From assembly GCA_903927465.1 (NCBI GenBank), contig CAIYMY010000163.1, forward strand, positions 1 through 46,598: a DNA stretch of 46,598 nt, given 5' to 3'. How positions within the stretch are numbered: position 1 is the first letter of the stretch; each line of letters begins with the position of its first letter. The notes below the pieces were generated by a model that was not told the DNA's origin, ran no database searches, and saw only the letters and a program-made list of their open reading frames with translations. A program made the position numbers and the translations under genes. This document shows positions 18,320 to 26,466 of the stretch, in pieces. This DNA is from an uncultured Rhodospirillales bacterium. GTDB lineage: Bacteria > Pseudomonadota > Alphaproteobacteria > Acetobacterales > Acetobacteraceae.

Positions 18320-19957
18320 ATGTCCATTTCTCGCTTTTCGCGCCGCGCGCTGTTGGGTGCTGGTGCTTCTGGCCTGACCCTGCCGCTTATTCCTGAGGCG
18401 TTCAGCCCGGCTTTTGCCCAAGGCGCAGGCGAAAGAACGCTACGCTACGGTATTTCCATGGCCGATATTCCGCAAACGACCGGCCAGCCGGATCGCGGCG
18501 CGGGCGCTTATCAATTCACCGGCTATACGCTGTATGACCCGCTGGTTGCCTGGGAAATGGATGTGGCGGACCGGCCCGGGAAGCTCATGCCTGGTCTTGC
18601 GACATCCTGGGAGACCGATCCGGCGGATCGTAAGCGCTGGATTTTTCGGCTGCGGCCAGGCATAAAATTCCATGACGGGTCGGATTTCGATGCCGATGCG
18701 GTGATCTGGAATTTCGAAAAAGTGCTCAATCCGCAGGCGCCGCATTTTGACAATAGGCAGGCCGCCCAGGTGCGCCCGCGCCTGCCTTCCGTCGCATCTT
18801 GGCGCAAGATTGACGCCATGACGGTGGAAGTCACCACCAAAACCGTGGACAGCATCTTCCCCTATCAGATGCTGTGGTTCCTGATTTCCTCGCCCGCACA
18901 ATATGAAAAGCTTGGCCGGTCCTGGGAACGCTTTGCAAATGAACCTTCGGGCACGGGCCCTTTCCGTATGGGGCGGTTAGTGCCGCGCGCCAGTGTCGAA
19001 TTGCTGCGCAACACAGGCTATTGGAACCCCGCGCGCATGGCGAAGGTGGATCGCATTGTGCTGGTCTGCGCGCCGGAAGCCGTCACGCGGTCCAATGCGC
19101 TGCTGACCGGGCAGGTGGACCTGATCGAAACGCCGGCCCCAGATATTGTTGGGCGGCTTCGCCAATCCGGTGCGCGGATCATGGAAAACATCACGCCGCA
19201 TGTCTGGAATTATCATTTGAGCCTGCTGGAAGGCTCCCCCTGGCGCGATCTGCGCCTGCGTCAGGCGGCGAATTTGGCGATTGATCGCGCCGGCGTTGTG
19301 GCGCTGATGAATGGGTTGGCGAAGCCGGCCGTTGGCGTGGTTGACCCATCCTCCCCTTGGTTTGGCAACCCGAGCTTCAAAATCAGGCATGACCCTGCCG
19401 AGGCGCGTCGCTTGCTCTCGGCTGCCGGCTTCACGCCGCGCAATCCGCTGCGGACGAAATTCATCGTCGCCACGGGCGGCAGCGGGCAGATGCTGTCCAT
19501 GCCGATCAATGAATTCATCCAGCAAAGCTGGCGCGAAGTGGGGATCGAGGTTGAATTCGTGCCGGTGGAATTGGAAGTGCTCTACACTTGCTGGCGCCAG
19601 GGTGCCGCGGGTGAATTGGCGCGCAACAATAACGTCACCGCCAATAATGTCGCCTATGTCACCAGCGATCCACTTTACGCGCTGATCCGCTTTTTCCATT
19701 CCAACCAAATAGCACCAACCGGCGTGAATTGGTCCCATTATCGCGATGCGGAAATGGATCGGCTGATTGATACCGCGCTCAATAATTTTGATCCGGCCGA
19801 GGTGGATCGGCTCATGGCGAAAGTCCATGAAAAAGCAGTGGATGAGGCGCTATTGGTCTATGTGGTGCATGATACCAATCCGCGCGCGCTGGGGCGCAAT
19901 GTGCGCGGCTATACACAGGCGCAGCATTGGTTCCAGGATTTAACGACGCTTTCCTAA
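18320..19957 (+). CDS. ABC transporter substrate-binding protein, family 5 (peptide/nickel type), orphan
   Basis: A 545-residue periplasmic binding protein. The leader 'MSISRFSRRALLGAGASG' has a twin-arginine motif and ends near 'AFAQGAGE'. Family-5 features are 'YTLYDPLVAWE', 'PGLATSWE', 'FRLRPGIKFHDGSDFDADAVIWNFEKVLNP', 'SGTGPFRM' and 'DLRLRQAANLAIDRAGVV'. Such proteins bind oligopeptides, opines, glycosides or metal chelates. No dpp/opp-type permease or ATPase is in the window, so it is an orphan or shares a distant transporter. No strong Shine-Dalgarno precedes the ATG. The reading frame continues past its TAA for 48 coding-like codons (see 19958-20104). Confidence 0.9.
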   Translation: MSISRFSRRALLGAGASGLTLPLIPEAFSPAFAQGAGERTLRYGISMADIPQTTGQPDRGAGAYQFTGYTLYDPLVAWEMDVADRPGKLMPGLATSWETDPADRKRWIFRLRPGIKFHDGSDFDADAVIWNFEKVLNPQAPHFDNRQAAQVRPRLPSVASWRKIDAMTVEVTTKTVDSIFPYQMLWFLISSPAQYEKLGRSWERFANEPSGTGPFRMGRLVPRASVELLRNTGYWNPARMAKVDRIVLVCAPEAVTRSNALLTGQVDLIETPAPDIVGRLRQSGARIMENITPHVWNYHLSLLEGSPWRDLRLRQAANLAIDRAGVVALMNGLAKPAVGVVDPSSPWFGNPSFKIRHDPAEARRLLSAAGFTPRNPLRTKFIVATGGSGQMLSMPINEFIQQSWREVGIEVEFVPVELEVLYTCWRQGAAGELARNNNVTANNVAYVTSDPLYALIRFFHSNQIAPTGVNWSHYRDAEMDRLIDTALNNFDPAEVDRLMAKVHEKAVDEALLVYVVHDTNPRALGRNVRGYTQAQHWFQDLTTLS

Positions 19958-20104
19958 GGCGGGCGGCATATCGAACCCGCCACCTGGCAGCCGGTGCGCA
20001 TGGATAGCGGGCCGAGCCTATGGGGCCATGACTGGCATTGGGCCGGGCCGGAAGCGGTGGCCAAGGGACGGGAAATGCGTTTGGCGTGCGGCGCGGCGGA
20101 GTAA
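19958..20104 (+). pseudogene. Coding-like 48-codon tail without a start, probable gene remnant
   Basis: Directly after the TAA of the family-5 binding protein, and in the same frame, 48 codons with G/C-rich third positions run to a TAA at 20102. The peptide includes 'RHIEPATWQPVRMDS', 'LWGHDWHWAGPEAV' and 'RLACGAAE', rich in Trp and His. There is no good start or ribosome site; the only in-frame ATGs are at 20002 and 20075. I do not recognise the family. It may be the 3' end of a deleted gene joined here, or a former C-terminal extension cut off by a stop. It could also be chance in GC-rich DNA. Confidence 0.3.
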
Positions 20105-20174
20105 GGCGCGTCTTTTCCCCGTCATCCCCGTAATCCCCAGGGGCAGACTCCTCCACGCTGGGCTATAAGGGGGC

Positions 20175-21701
20175 ATGAATAGTTTTGACCCATCGCCCGG
20201 CGCCGTCCCCGGGACCGGTTTACTCGGCCTTTCGCAGCGTATCCCACCCTCAAACCTGGCTGCCGAACAGGCGCTGCTCGGCGCGCTTTTGGCCAATAAC
20301 AAGGCGTTTGAGCGCGTCGGCGAATATCTGGCGCCGGACCACTTCGCCGATCCGGTCCATGGGCGGATTTTCCACGCCATCAAGCGGCGCGTGGAAGCGG
20401 GCCAGCTTGCCGATGCGGTGACACTGCGCGCTGAATTCGAACATTCAGGCTTATTGGATGAGGTCGGCGGGCCTGCCTATTTGGCGCAGCTTCTCTCGGC
20501 CATGGTGGGCGTTATCAATGCCGGCGAATATGGCCAGGTGATTTACGATGCCTGGCTGCGCCGGCAATTGGTGGATTTGGGCGAAGTGGTGGTGAACCGG
20601 GCCTTTGGTTCGGAAGCGGAACTGGACGCCAAGGGGCAATTGGAATCCGCGGAACAGGCTTTGTTTGAATTGGCGAAAGAAGGCGGCGCGGGTGAGGGGG
20701 GCTTCCTCACTTTTGAGCGCGCGCTGACCATCGCCGTGCAGCATGCGGAAAAGGCTTTTACGACGCCGGGCGGGGTTTCCGGCCTTGCCACCGGTTTGCG
20801 CGATTTGGATGCGAAAACGGGCGGGCTGCATCCATCCGATCTGCTCATCATCGCGGGCCGCCCCGGCATGGGCAAAACCGCGCTCGCGACCAAAATCGCC
20901 TTTGGCGCGGCAAAGGCCGTGCTCCGCCACGCGCAGGAAGCGGACCCCAATGCGGTGCCCAAGGGTGGGGTTGCGTTGTTCTCCCTGGAAATGAGCGCGG
21001 ATCAATTGGCGACACGTTTGCTTGCGGAAGAATCACGCATTTCGGGCGACCGTATTCGGCGTGGCGAGATCAGCCAGCGCGATTTTGACCGCTTTCTGGA
21101 AGTCAGCCGCGAATTGGCATCCCTGCCGCTGAATATTGATGACACGCCGGCGATCAGCATCTCCGCACTACGTACACGCTGCCGGCGCTTGCAGCGGACC
21201 AAAGGGCTTGATCTGATTGTGGTGGATTACCTGCAATTGATGCGCCCCGCGGCGGGCACGCGGCCGGAAAGCCGCGTGCTTGAAATCAGCATGATCACGC
21301 AGGGGCTGAAGGCACTCGCCAAGGAATTGTCTGTGCCTGTCATTGCGCTGTCTCAGTTGTCCCGCGCTGTGGAAAGCCGTGAAGACAAGCGCCCGCAGCT
21401 TTCGGATTTGCGTGAATCTGGCTCAATCGAACAGGATGCCGATGTGGTCATGTTCGTCTATCGCGACGAATATTATTTGATGCAGCGCGCGCCTAAGGAG
21501 CTTTCCTTCGACAATTCCGAGAAATTCCAGGGTGCGGTGGATAAATGGCAGAAGGATATGGAAATGGCGCATAACAAGGCGGAATTGATCATCGCCAAGC
21601 AGCGCCATGGCCCGACCGGCACCATCAAGCTGTTCTTTGAAGCCGAATTCACGCGCTTTGGGGATTTGGAAACGCAGCATGATGATGGTTTCGGGGGCTG
21701 A
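20175..21701 (+). CDS. dnaB: Replicative DNA helicase DnaB
   Basis: The hexameric 5'-3' helicase of the replication fork, 508 residues. The N-terminal primase-interacting domain (residues about 24-125) has 'NLAAEQALLGALL'. The RecA-like domain has Walker A GRPGMGKT at 228-235, 'ALFSLEMSADQL' (motif H1a/H2 region), Walker B 'LDLIVVDYLQLM' near 345-356, and 'SQLSRAVESREDKRPQLSDLRESGSIEQDADVV' spread over the H3-H4 motifs. A short insertion after Walker A ('RHAQEADPNAVPKGG') is of the sort seen in alphaproteobacterial DnaB. It lies 12 bases before alr on the same strand. No intein or frameshift is present. Confidence 0.98.
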   Translation: MNSFDPSPGAVPGTGLLGLSQRIPPSNLAAEQALLGALLANNKAFERVGEYLAPDHFADPVHGRIFHAIKRRVEAGQLADAVTLRAEFEHSGLLDEVGGPAYLAQLLSAMVGVINAGEYGQVIYDAWLRRQLVDLGEVVVNRAFGSEAELDAKGQLESAEQALFELAKEGGAGEGGFLTFERALTIAVQHAEKAFTTPGGVSGLATGLRDLDAKTGGLHPSDLLIIAGRPGMGKTALATKIAFGAAKAVLRHAQEADPNAVPKGGVALFSLEMSADQLATRLLAEESRISGDRIRRGEISQRDFDRFLEVSRELASLPLNIDDTPAISISALRTRCRRLQRTKGLDLIVVDYLQLMRPAAGTRPESRVLEISMITQGLKALAKELSVPVIALSQLSRAVESREDKRPQLSDLRESGSIEQDADVVMFVYRDEYYLMQRAPKELSFDNSEKFQGAVDKWQKDMEMAHNKAELIIAKQRHGPTGTIKLFFEAEFTRFGDLETQHDDGFGG

Positions 21702-21713
21702 TCCCGGTTCCGC

Positions 21714-22796
21714 ATGATGGACCCTTCTGCGGTTTTGCATATTGATCTGGTGGCCATTGTCGCGAATTGGCGCGCGCTCGCCGCACGCGCCGCGCCAGGT
21801 GCCGTGGCGGGGGTGGTGAAGGCCAATGCCTATGGGCTGGGGGCGGTGCAGGTCGCGCGTGCCTTACATGCTGCCGGCTGCCAGCATTTTTTCGTGGCGC
21901 ATCTTTCGGAAGGCATGGCGCTGCGGGCTGGTCTTGGCGCTGGGCCGATGATTGCCGTGCTGGATGGCTTTGCCCCCGGAGCTGATGAAAACGCTGGGCT
22001 GGTCCCGGTGCTGAACAGCCTTGGCGATGTGCTGGCCCATGGCGCCGCCGGGCGCAGCACGGGCAGGGCGCGGCAGGCATTGTTGCATCTGGATACGGGC
22101 ATGGCGCGGCTTGGGCTGGATGCGGGCGAACAGGCGCGGCTGGCGGAGGACCATTCCCTGCTGGCGGGGCTCGATCTGCTTTATGTCATGACGCATCTGG
22201 CCTGCGCGGATGAACCGGACCATCCGCTCAATGCCAAACAGGCAGCGCGTTTCGCCCGCGCCTGCGCGGGGCTTCCCAGACTGCCACGTTCCTTTGCCAA
22301 TTCATCCGGCCTGTTTTTGGGCGCGGATTATGCCTCAGACCTCGCCCGGCCAGGCTGCGCGCTCTATGGCATCAACCCCACGCCCGGGGCGCCCAACCCC
22401 ATGCTGCCAGTGATCCGGCTGGAGGCGCCCATCCTGCAAATCCGCGAAATCCCCGCCGGCGCCAGCGTTGGCTATGGCGCTTCCTTTGTCGCGGCGCGGC
22501 CCAGCCGGATTGCCACCATTGCGGTCGGCTACGCGGACGGCTACCTGAGAAGCCTATCCGGGCAGGGTGTCGCGGCCTATCGCGACATGATCCTGCCCAT
22601 GGTGGGGCGCGTTTCCATGGATTTAATCACGCTGGATGTGACGGATGCGCCGGGCATTGCGCCTGGCGATGTGCTGCAATTGATCGGCGGCACCGCGCCT
22701 TCGCCCGATGATCTGGCGGCGCGCGCCGGCACGATTGGCTATGAAATCCTGACATCGCTGGGCGATCGCTATCGCCGCGCCTATGGGGCTGCCTGA
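21714..22796 (+). CDS. alr: Alanine racemase
   Basis: A PLP enzyme interconverting L- and D-alanine for peptidoglycan precursors, in the cytoplasm. The 360-residue protein has the PLP Lys36 in 'VVKANAYGLG' at the start of the TIM barrel. Catalytic Tyr254 from the C-terminal beta domain is in 'ASVGYGASF', and the substrate-contacting 'VGRVSMDL' is near residue 300. Being linked to dnaB supports a housekeeping rather than catabolic (DadX) role. Its stop is two bases before the TTG start of mlaE, suggesting one transcript dnaB-alr-mlaE-mlaF. Confidence 0.97.
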   Translation: MMDPSAVLHIDLVAIVANWRALAARAAPGAVAGVVKANAYGLGAVQVARALHAAGCQHFFVAHLSEGMALRAGLGAGPMIAVLDGFAPGADENAGLVPVLNSLGDVLAHGAAGRSTGRARQALLHLDTGMARLGLDAGEQARLAEDHSLLAGLDLLYVMTHLACADEPDHPLNAKQAARFARACAGLPRLPRSFANSSGLFLGADYASDLARPGCALYGINPTPGAPNPMLPVIRLEAPILQIREIPAGASVGYGASFVAARPSRIATIAVGYADGYLRSLSGQGVAAYRDMILPMVGRVSMDLITLDVTDAPGIAPGDVLQLIGGTAPSPDDLAARAGTIGYEILTSLGDRYRRAYGAA

Positions 22797-22798
22797 GC

Positions 22799-23584
22799 TT
22801 GACCGCGATACTGAACCCCATCGCCGCCTTGGGCCGTGCCGTGCTCGGCGCCTTGCAGGGCGTTGGCACCGTGGTGTTGTTTGCGCTGGAAGGCGTTTCG
22901 CATCTGTTTCGCCCGCCCTTCTATGGCCGGCTGTTCCTGCGCCAAGTGGTGGAGATTGGTTATTTCTCGCTGCCTGTTGTGGCGCTGACCGCGTTTTTCA
23001 CCGGCATGGTGCTGGCGCTGCAAACCTATACTGGCTTTGCGCGCTTCAATGCCGAAGGGGCGGTCGCGAATGTTGTGGTGCTTTCCATCACGCGTGAATT
23101 GGGCCCGGTGATTGCCGGGCTGATGGTGGCAGGGCGTATTGGCGCGGCCTTCGCCGCCGAAATCGGCACCATGCGCGTGACAGATCAGATAGATGCGCTG
23201 ACCACGCTTTCCACCAACCCGATGAAATACCTGGTGGCGCCCAGGCTTTTGGCCGGCACCGTGGCGCTGCCCTTCCTTGTGATTATTGCCGATACTCTGG
23301 GGGTGATGGGCGGCTGGCTGATCGGCACGGCGAAGCTTGGCTTCAACTCCGCCGGGTATTTGCGCGCCACGCTTGATTTCATGCAGACCATGGATGTGGT
23401 CTCGGGCCTGGTTAAGGCTTCGGTCTTTGGCTTTGTGATTGCGCTGATGGGCTGCTGGTGCGGCTATAATAGCCGCGGTGGCGCGCAGGGTGTGGGTGCG
23501 GCGGCGACATCGGCGGTGGTGATTTCCTCCATCCTGATCCTGGCGCTGGATTATATCATTACCGAGATGTTCTTCGCACGATGA
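22799..23584 (+). CDS. mlaE: MlaE family lipid ABC transporter permease
   Basis: A 261-residue inner-membrane permease of the Mla/MCE phospholipid transport family, moving lipids between inner and outer membrane. Family sequence includes 'FYGRLFLRQVVEIGYFSLPVVALTAFFTGMVLALQ', split over an elbow helix and TM1. It also has 'LGPVIAGLMVAGRIGAAFAAEIGTMRVTDQIDAL' (coupling region) and a C-terminal 'YNSRGGAQGVG'. About five or six transmembrane segments are present. It appears to start at TTG, two bases after the alr stop; no ATG precedes the conserved region. Its end overlaps mlaF by four bases. No mlaD/MCE gene follows. Confidence 0.92.
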   Translation: MTAILNPIAALGRAVLGALQGVGTVVLFALEGVSHLFRPPFYGRLFLRQVVEIGYFSLPVVALTAFFTGMVLALQTYTGFARFNAEGAVANVVVLSITRELGPVIAGLMVAGRIGAAFAAEIGTMRVTDQIDALTTLSTNPMKYLVAPRLLAGTVALPFLVIIADTLGVMGGWLIGTAKLGFNSAGYLRATLDFMQTMDVVSGLVKASVFGFVIALMGCWCGYNSRGGAQGVGAAATSAVVISSILILALDYIITEMFFAR

Positions 23585-24357
23585 GTGGCGCAGTGCCGAA
23601 AATTCGCCTGCGTGGGCTGTCAAAAGCCTTTGGGCCGAAGCAGGTGCTCGATGGCGTGGATCTGGATATCCGCGCCGGGCATGGCATGGTTATTCTGGGT
23701 GGTTCGGGTTCCGGCAAATCCGTCACCATCAAATGCATCCTGGGGCTGATTGAACCCGATGCCGGCAGCATTGAAATTGATGGCCAGAACATCCTGAAAC
23801 TGCCGCGGCAGGAGCGTGAGGCGCTGAATGACCGCATCGGCATGTTGTTTCAGAATGGCGCGCTGTTTGATAGCCTGCCGGTCTGGGAAAATGTCTGCTT
23901 CAAGCTGCTGGCGCAAAAGCGCATCACCCGCGCGCGCGCCCGCGACAAGGCGGCCGAGGTGTTGGCGCAGGTTGGCCTAGCCGCATCGGTGGGCGATCTT
24001 TCCCCATCTGAGCTTTCGGGCGGTATGCAAAAGCGCGTGGCCCTTGCGCGCGCCATTGCGGCAGAGCCCGAGATCATTTTCTTCGACGAACCCACCACCG
24101 GGCTTGATCCCATCATGGGCGCGGTGATTGATGGGCTGATTATGGATGTTGTGCATCGGCTGGGCGCGACCGCTGTTTCCATCACGCATGACATGGCAAG
24201 TGCCCGGCGGATTGGCGATGATGCCGCCATGATCCATAAGGGCCGCATCATCTGGACTGGTGAGGCAGCCAAGCTTGGCCAGACCGGCAATGCCATGGTG
24301 GACCAATTCGCCCGTGGGGAGCGGGAAGGGCCGATACAGATGGAACTTAGGAAGTAA
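23581..24357 (+). CDS. mlaF: MlaF family lipid ABC transporter ATP-binding protein
   Basis: A 258-residue ATPase partner of MlaE. Walker A GGSGSGKS is at residues 40-47, signature 'LSGGMQKRVALARA' at 145-158, Walker B 'IIFFDEPTTGLDP' at about 165-177, and H-loop 'SITHDM'. The Met in 'SGGMQKR' and the 'FQNGALFDSLPVWENV' Q-loop region are characteristic of the Mla/MCE (YrbF) subfamily. The start overlaps the mlaE stop as ATGA. The expected MCE-domain partner (MlaD) is not next in line; the gene downstream is the convergent, AT-rich DUF429-like gene. Confidence 0.93.
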   Translation: MSGAVPKIRLRGLSKAFGPKQVLDGVDLDIRAGHGMVILGGSGSGKSVTIKCILGLIEPDAGSIEIDGQNILKLPRQEREALNDRIGMLFQNGALFDSLPVWENVCFKLLAQKRITRARARDKAAEVLAQVGLAASVGDLSPSELSGGMQKRVALARAIAAEPEIIFFDEPTTGLDPIMGAVIDGLIMDVVHRLGATAVSITHDMASARRIGDDAAMIHKGRIIWTGEAAKLGQTGNAMVDQFARGEREGPIQMELRK

Positions 24358-24368
24358 TCGATCAGGCG

Positions 24369-25361
24369 TCAGAGAGAAGTAATATCTTCGGCCTTTTGAC
24401 CTAAAATCCAGCCTTCGAAATTGCAAATTTCCGGATCATGAGGGGCGCCAGCGGCACGGCGACCATTGGCAACCTCAATCATGCCACAGGCACCACAGAA
24501 GGCATCAAACCTGTCTTCACCATCCGCAGCGGCGCCGAAACCATCTTGTAGTTGTGCGTCAACATCTTCGGAAAGTGAGATGCTTCTTTTTTCCATAAAT
24601 GCTCGGATTGTCTGAATGAATTCGCGTCGCTTTGCCTGGGATCTTTTCCCGCCTTTGCCCTGGAACTTGATGCCAAGCCATCCATACATCTCAGCCGGAT
24701 AAGTTTCAGCGATGATAAAGCTGGACGCTGACAAGTTTTCCAAGTCTCCGTCGAAAGGCCAAAGCCGTGCTCCTTCTTTCACGCAGGGCGTGATCACCTC
24801 TCGCCAGCCGGAAAGCGCTCCCTTGCCTACCTGTTTCGCCCCCAATGTCCAGAACAAAGGGCTGGCTGGGGCACGATGCTGTGTAGGGCCTTCACACCTT
24901 CGGCGAAGTTCGTCGAACGCTTCAAATCCGAGTGCCTTGTAAAGATGTTCTTGTTTTACGCCCGCTTTCGCTGATGCAGGATAAAAAGGTCTTTGCAGGC
25001 AGATTTCAGAAGCTGAACGCGCGACATCACAAAATAAAGGATAATTATTGTCGTGGAGTCGCTCTAGAAAATCGGGAAAGCTTTTAAGCTCCATTGCGCT
25101 GGCCCATTTGGCTGGCACCCCGATAGGAAAATCAAAGCCTGCCAGTACGCGCTTATTGCGCGCAGTCTCCAAGAGCAGTCGCGCCAATGAGACGTGGTCC
25201 TTTATTAGATCTGTTATCTGGCTGAGCTGTGTTATTTGCCAAGCACTTCCATCCCGGTGGGCGACTGCGACCCACCTCTTGGAGGCCTTGATGCTCCAAT
25301 CCGCATGAAAAATGACATCATACATCTGTTGCTGCTGCACATCGGGACATTGCGTATTCAC
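24369..25361 (-). CDS. DUF429-like protein (predicted RNase H fold), AT-rich, likely acquired
   Basis: A 330-residue protein I assign tentatively to the DUF429/predicted RNase H-like group. An acidic strand 'VIFHADWSIKAS' sits near the N-terminus, then 'VLAGFDFPIGVP', 'FWTLGAKQVGKGALSGWREVI', 'IIAETYPAEMYGWLGI' and a C-terminal 'DGEDRFDAFCGA...CNFEGWILGQ'. The Asp and Glu residues could form a two-metal site. Base composition is well below that of the neighbours (a 60-base sample at 24541 is about 38% G+C), suggesting recent transfer. A GTG at 25361 overlaps the nitronate monooxygenase stop (GTGA); an ATG at 25325 is the alternative. The function is unknown. Confidence 0.7.
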   Translation of the reverse strand: MNTQCPDVQQQQMYDVIFHADWSIKASKRWVAVAHRDGSAWQITQLSQITDLIKDHVSLARLLLETARNKRVLAGFDFPIGVPAKWASAMELKSFPDFLERLHDNNYPLFCDVARSASEICLQRPFYPASAKAGVKQEHLYKALGFEAFDELRRRCEGPTQHRAPASPLFWTLGAKQVGKGALSGWREVITPCVKEGARLWPFDGDLENLSASSFIIAETYPAEMYGWLGIKFQGKGGKRSQAKRREFIQTIRAFMEKRSISLSEDVDAQLQDGFGAAADGEDRFDAFCGACGMIEVANGRRAAGAPHDPEICNFEGWILGQKAEDITSL

Positions 25362-26296
25362 GCAGCAAATCCCCGGTTCAACCCGGCAACCGCCTCCGCA
25401 TATTCGCGGCTTAGCCGCGCCACCAATTCCGCCGTGCTCGGCACATCATGAATGGCGCCAACCCCCTGGCCGGCGGACCAGATATTCTTCCAGGCGCGTT
25501 TTTCGCTGCTGCCCAAATGAAGTTCCCTGTTGAATTCGGGTAAATTCGCTGGATCAAGCCCCGCAACTTCCAAAGAGGCACTCAGGAAATTGCCATTCAC
25601 CCCGCTGATCGCATTGGTATAGACAATATCCTTGGCCGTCGCCGCCAGGATCATTTGCTTATACTCCTCCGGCGCGCGGCTTTCGGTGGTCGCGATGAAG
25701 CGCGTCCCCAGGTAAGCAAAATCCGCCCCCGCCGCCCGCGCCGCCACCACATGCGCCCCGGTGGACATCGCACCCGATAGAATGATGCTTCCCTGATAGA
25801 ATTGCCTGATCTCATGCAGGAAGGCGAAGGGGTTGTAGGTGCCGGCATGCCCGCCCGCGCCGGCTGAAACCGCAATCAGCCCATCCACCCCCGCTTCGGC
25901 AGCCTTCTGCGCATGGCGCAGATTGATCACATCATGGAACACCAGCCCGCCATAGCCATGGATGGCCTCCACCACCTCAGACACCGCACCGAGTGACGTG
26001 ATCACGAAGGGCACGCGCTGGCGCACGGTTTCCGCCAAATCCGCATCCAGCCTGGCGTTGGACCGATGCACGATCAGATTGACGCCAAAAGGCGCAGCGG
26101 CATTGCCGGTTCTTTCGCGGATTTCGGCGAGCCATTCCCCATAGCCCTCAGTGCTGCGCTGATTAAGCGCAGGGAAGCTGCCCACCACGCCGGCCTTGCA
26201 GGTTTCCACCACCAGATCGGGGCCGGAGACCAAGAACATGGGGGCGGCAATCACTGGCAGGGCGATTCTGCCCTGAAACAAGGAGGGGATGGGCAT
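25358..26296 (-). CDS. Nitronate monooxygenase (2-nitropropane dioxygenase family)
   Basis: A 312-residue FMN-dependent TIM-barrel oxidase that probably oxidises alkyl nitronates such as propionate-3-nitronate. 'IALPVIAAPMFLVSGPDLVVE' is the N-terminal FMN strand, 'GVNLIVH' follows, 'SAGAGGHAGTYNPF' contains the candidate catalytic His and flavin loop, and 'STGAHVVAARAAGADFAYLGTRFIAT' binds the FMN phosphate. The ATG at 26296 is divergent from the ThDP gene across 170 bases that contain a perfect palindrome. Its stop overlaps the start of the AT-rich DUF429-like gene by four bases, so that gene was acquired as, or evolved into, a co-translated partner. Confidence 0.9.
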   Translation of the reverse strand: MPIPSLFQGRIALPVIAAPMFLVSGPDLVVETCKAGVVGSFPALNQRSTEGYGEWLAEIRERTGNAAAPFGVNLIVHRSNARLDADLAETVRQRVPFVITSLGAVSEVVEAIHGYGGLVFHDVINLRHAQKAAEAGVDGLIAVSAGAGGHAGTYNPFAFLHEIRQFYQGSIILSGAMSTGAHVVAARAAGADFAYLGTRFIATTESRAPEEYKQMILAATAKDIVYTNAISGVNGNFLSASLEVAGLDPANLPEFNRELHLGSSEKRAWKNIWSAGQGVGAIHDVPSTAELVARLSREYAEAVAGLNRGFAA

Positions 26297-26366
26297 GGGC
26301 GGTCCTTAAAAGGGGAGGGGGGCAAGCCTGCCGGGGCCCGGCTAGGGACGCAAGGCTATTGCCATG

Positions 26367-26382
26367 TTGCATTCGGATGCAA
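26367..26382. promoter_or_regulatory. Perfect 16-bp palindrome, candidate operator
   Basis: TTGCAT-TCGG-ATGCAA: six-base arms with a four-base spacer. It lies 70 bases from the nitronate monooxygenase start and 84 bases from the ThDP-enzyme start, in the only gap between these divergent genes. The size and symmetry suit a dimeric helix-turn-helix repressor. No regulator gene is adjacent, so the binding protein is unknown. Confidence 0.45.
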
Positions 26383-26466
26383 AGCAAGCCTAGGCTTCCC
26401 CCATAGGCACCGACAGCGTGCCAAGGGATGAAGCGGCGCCTGGCGCCAGGGTAGAGGAAGTCCGGC

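Noticed and set aside
26439-26450. Palindrome CCTGGCGCCAGG before the ThDP gene
   Set aside because: A short, all-GC palindrome close to the ribosome site is expected by chance at this base composition; the TTGCAT palindrome upstream is a better candidate.
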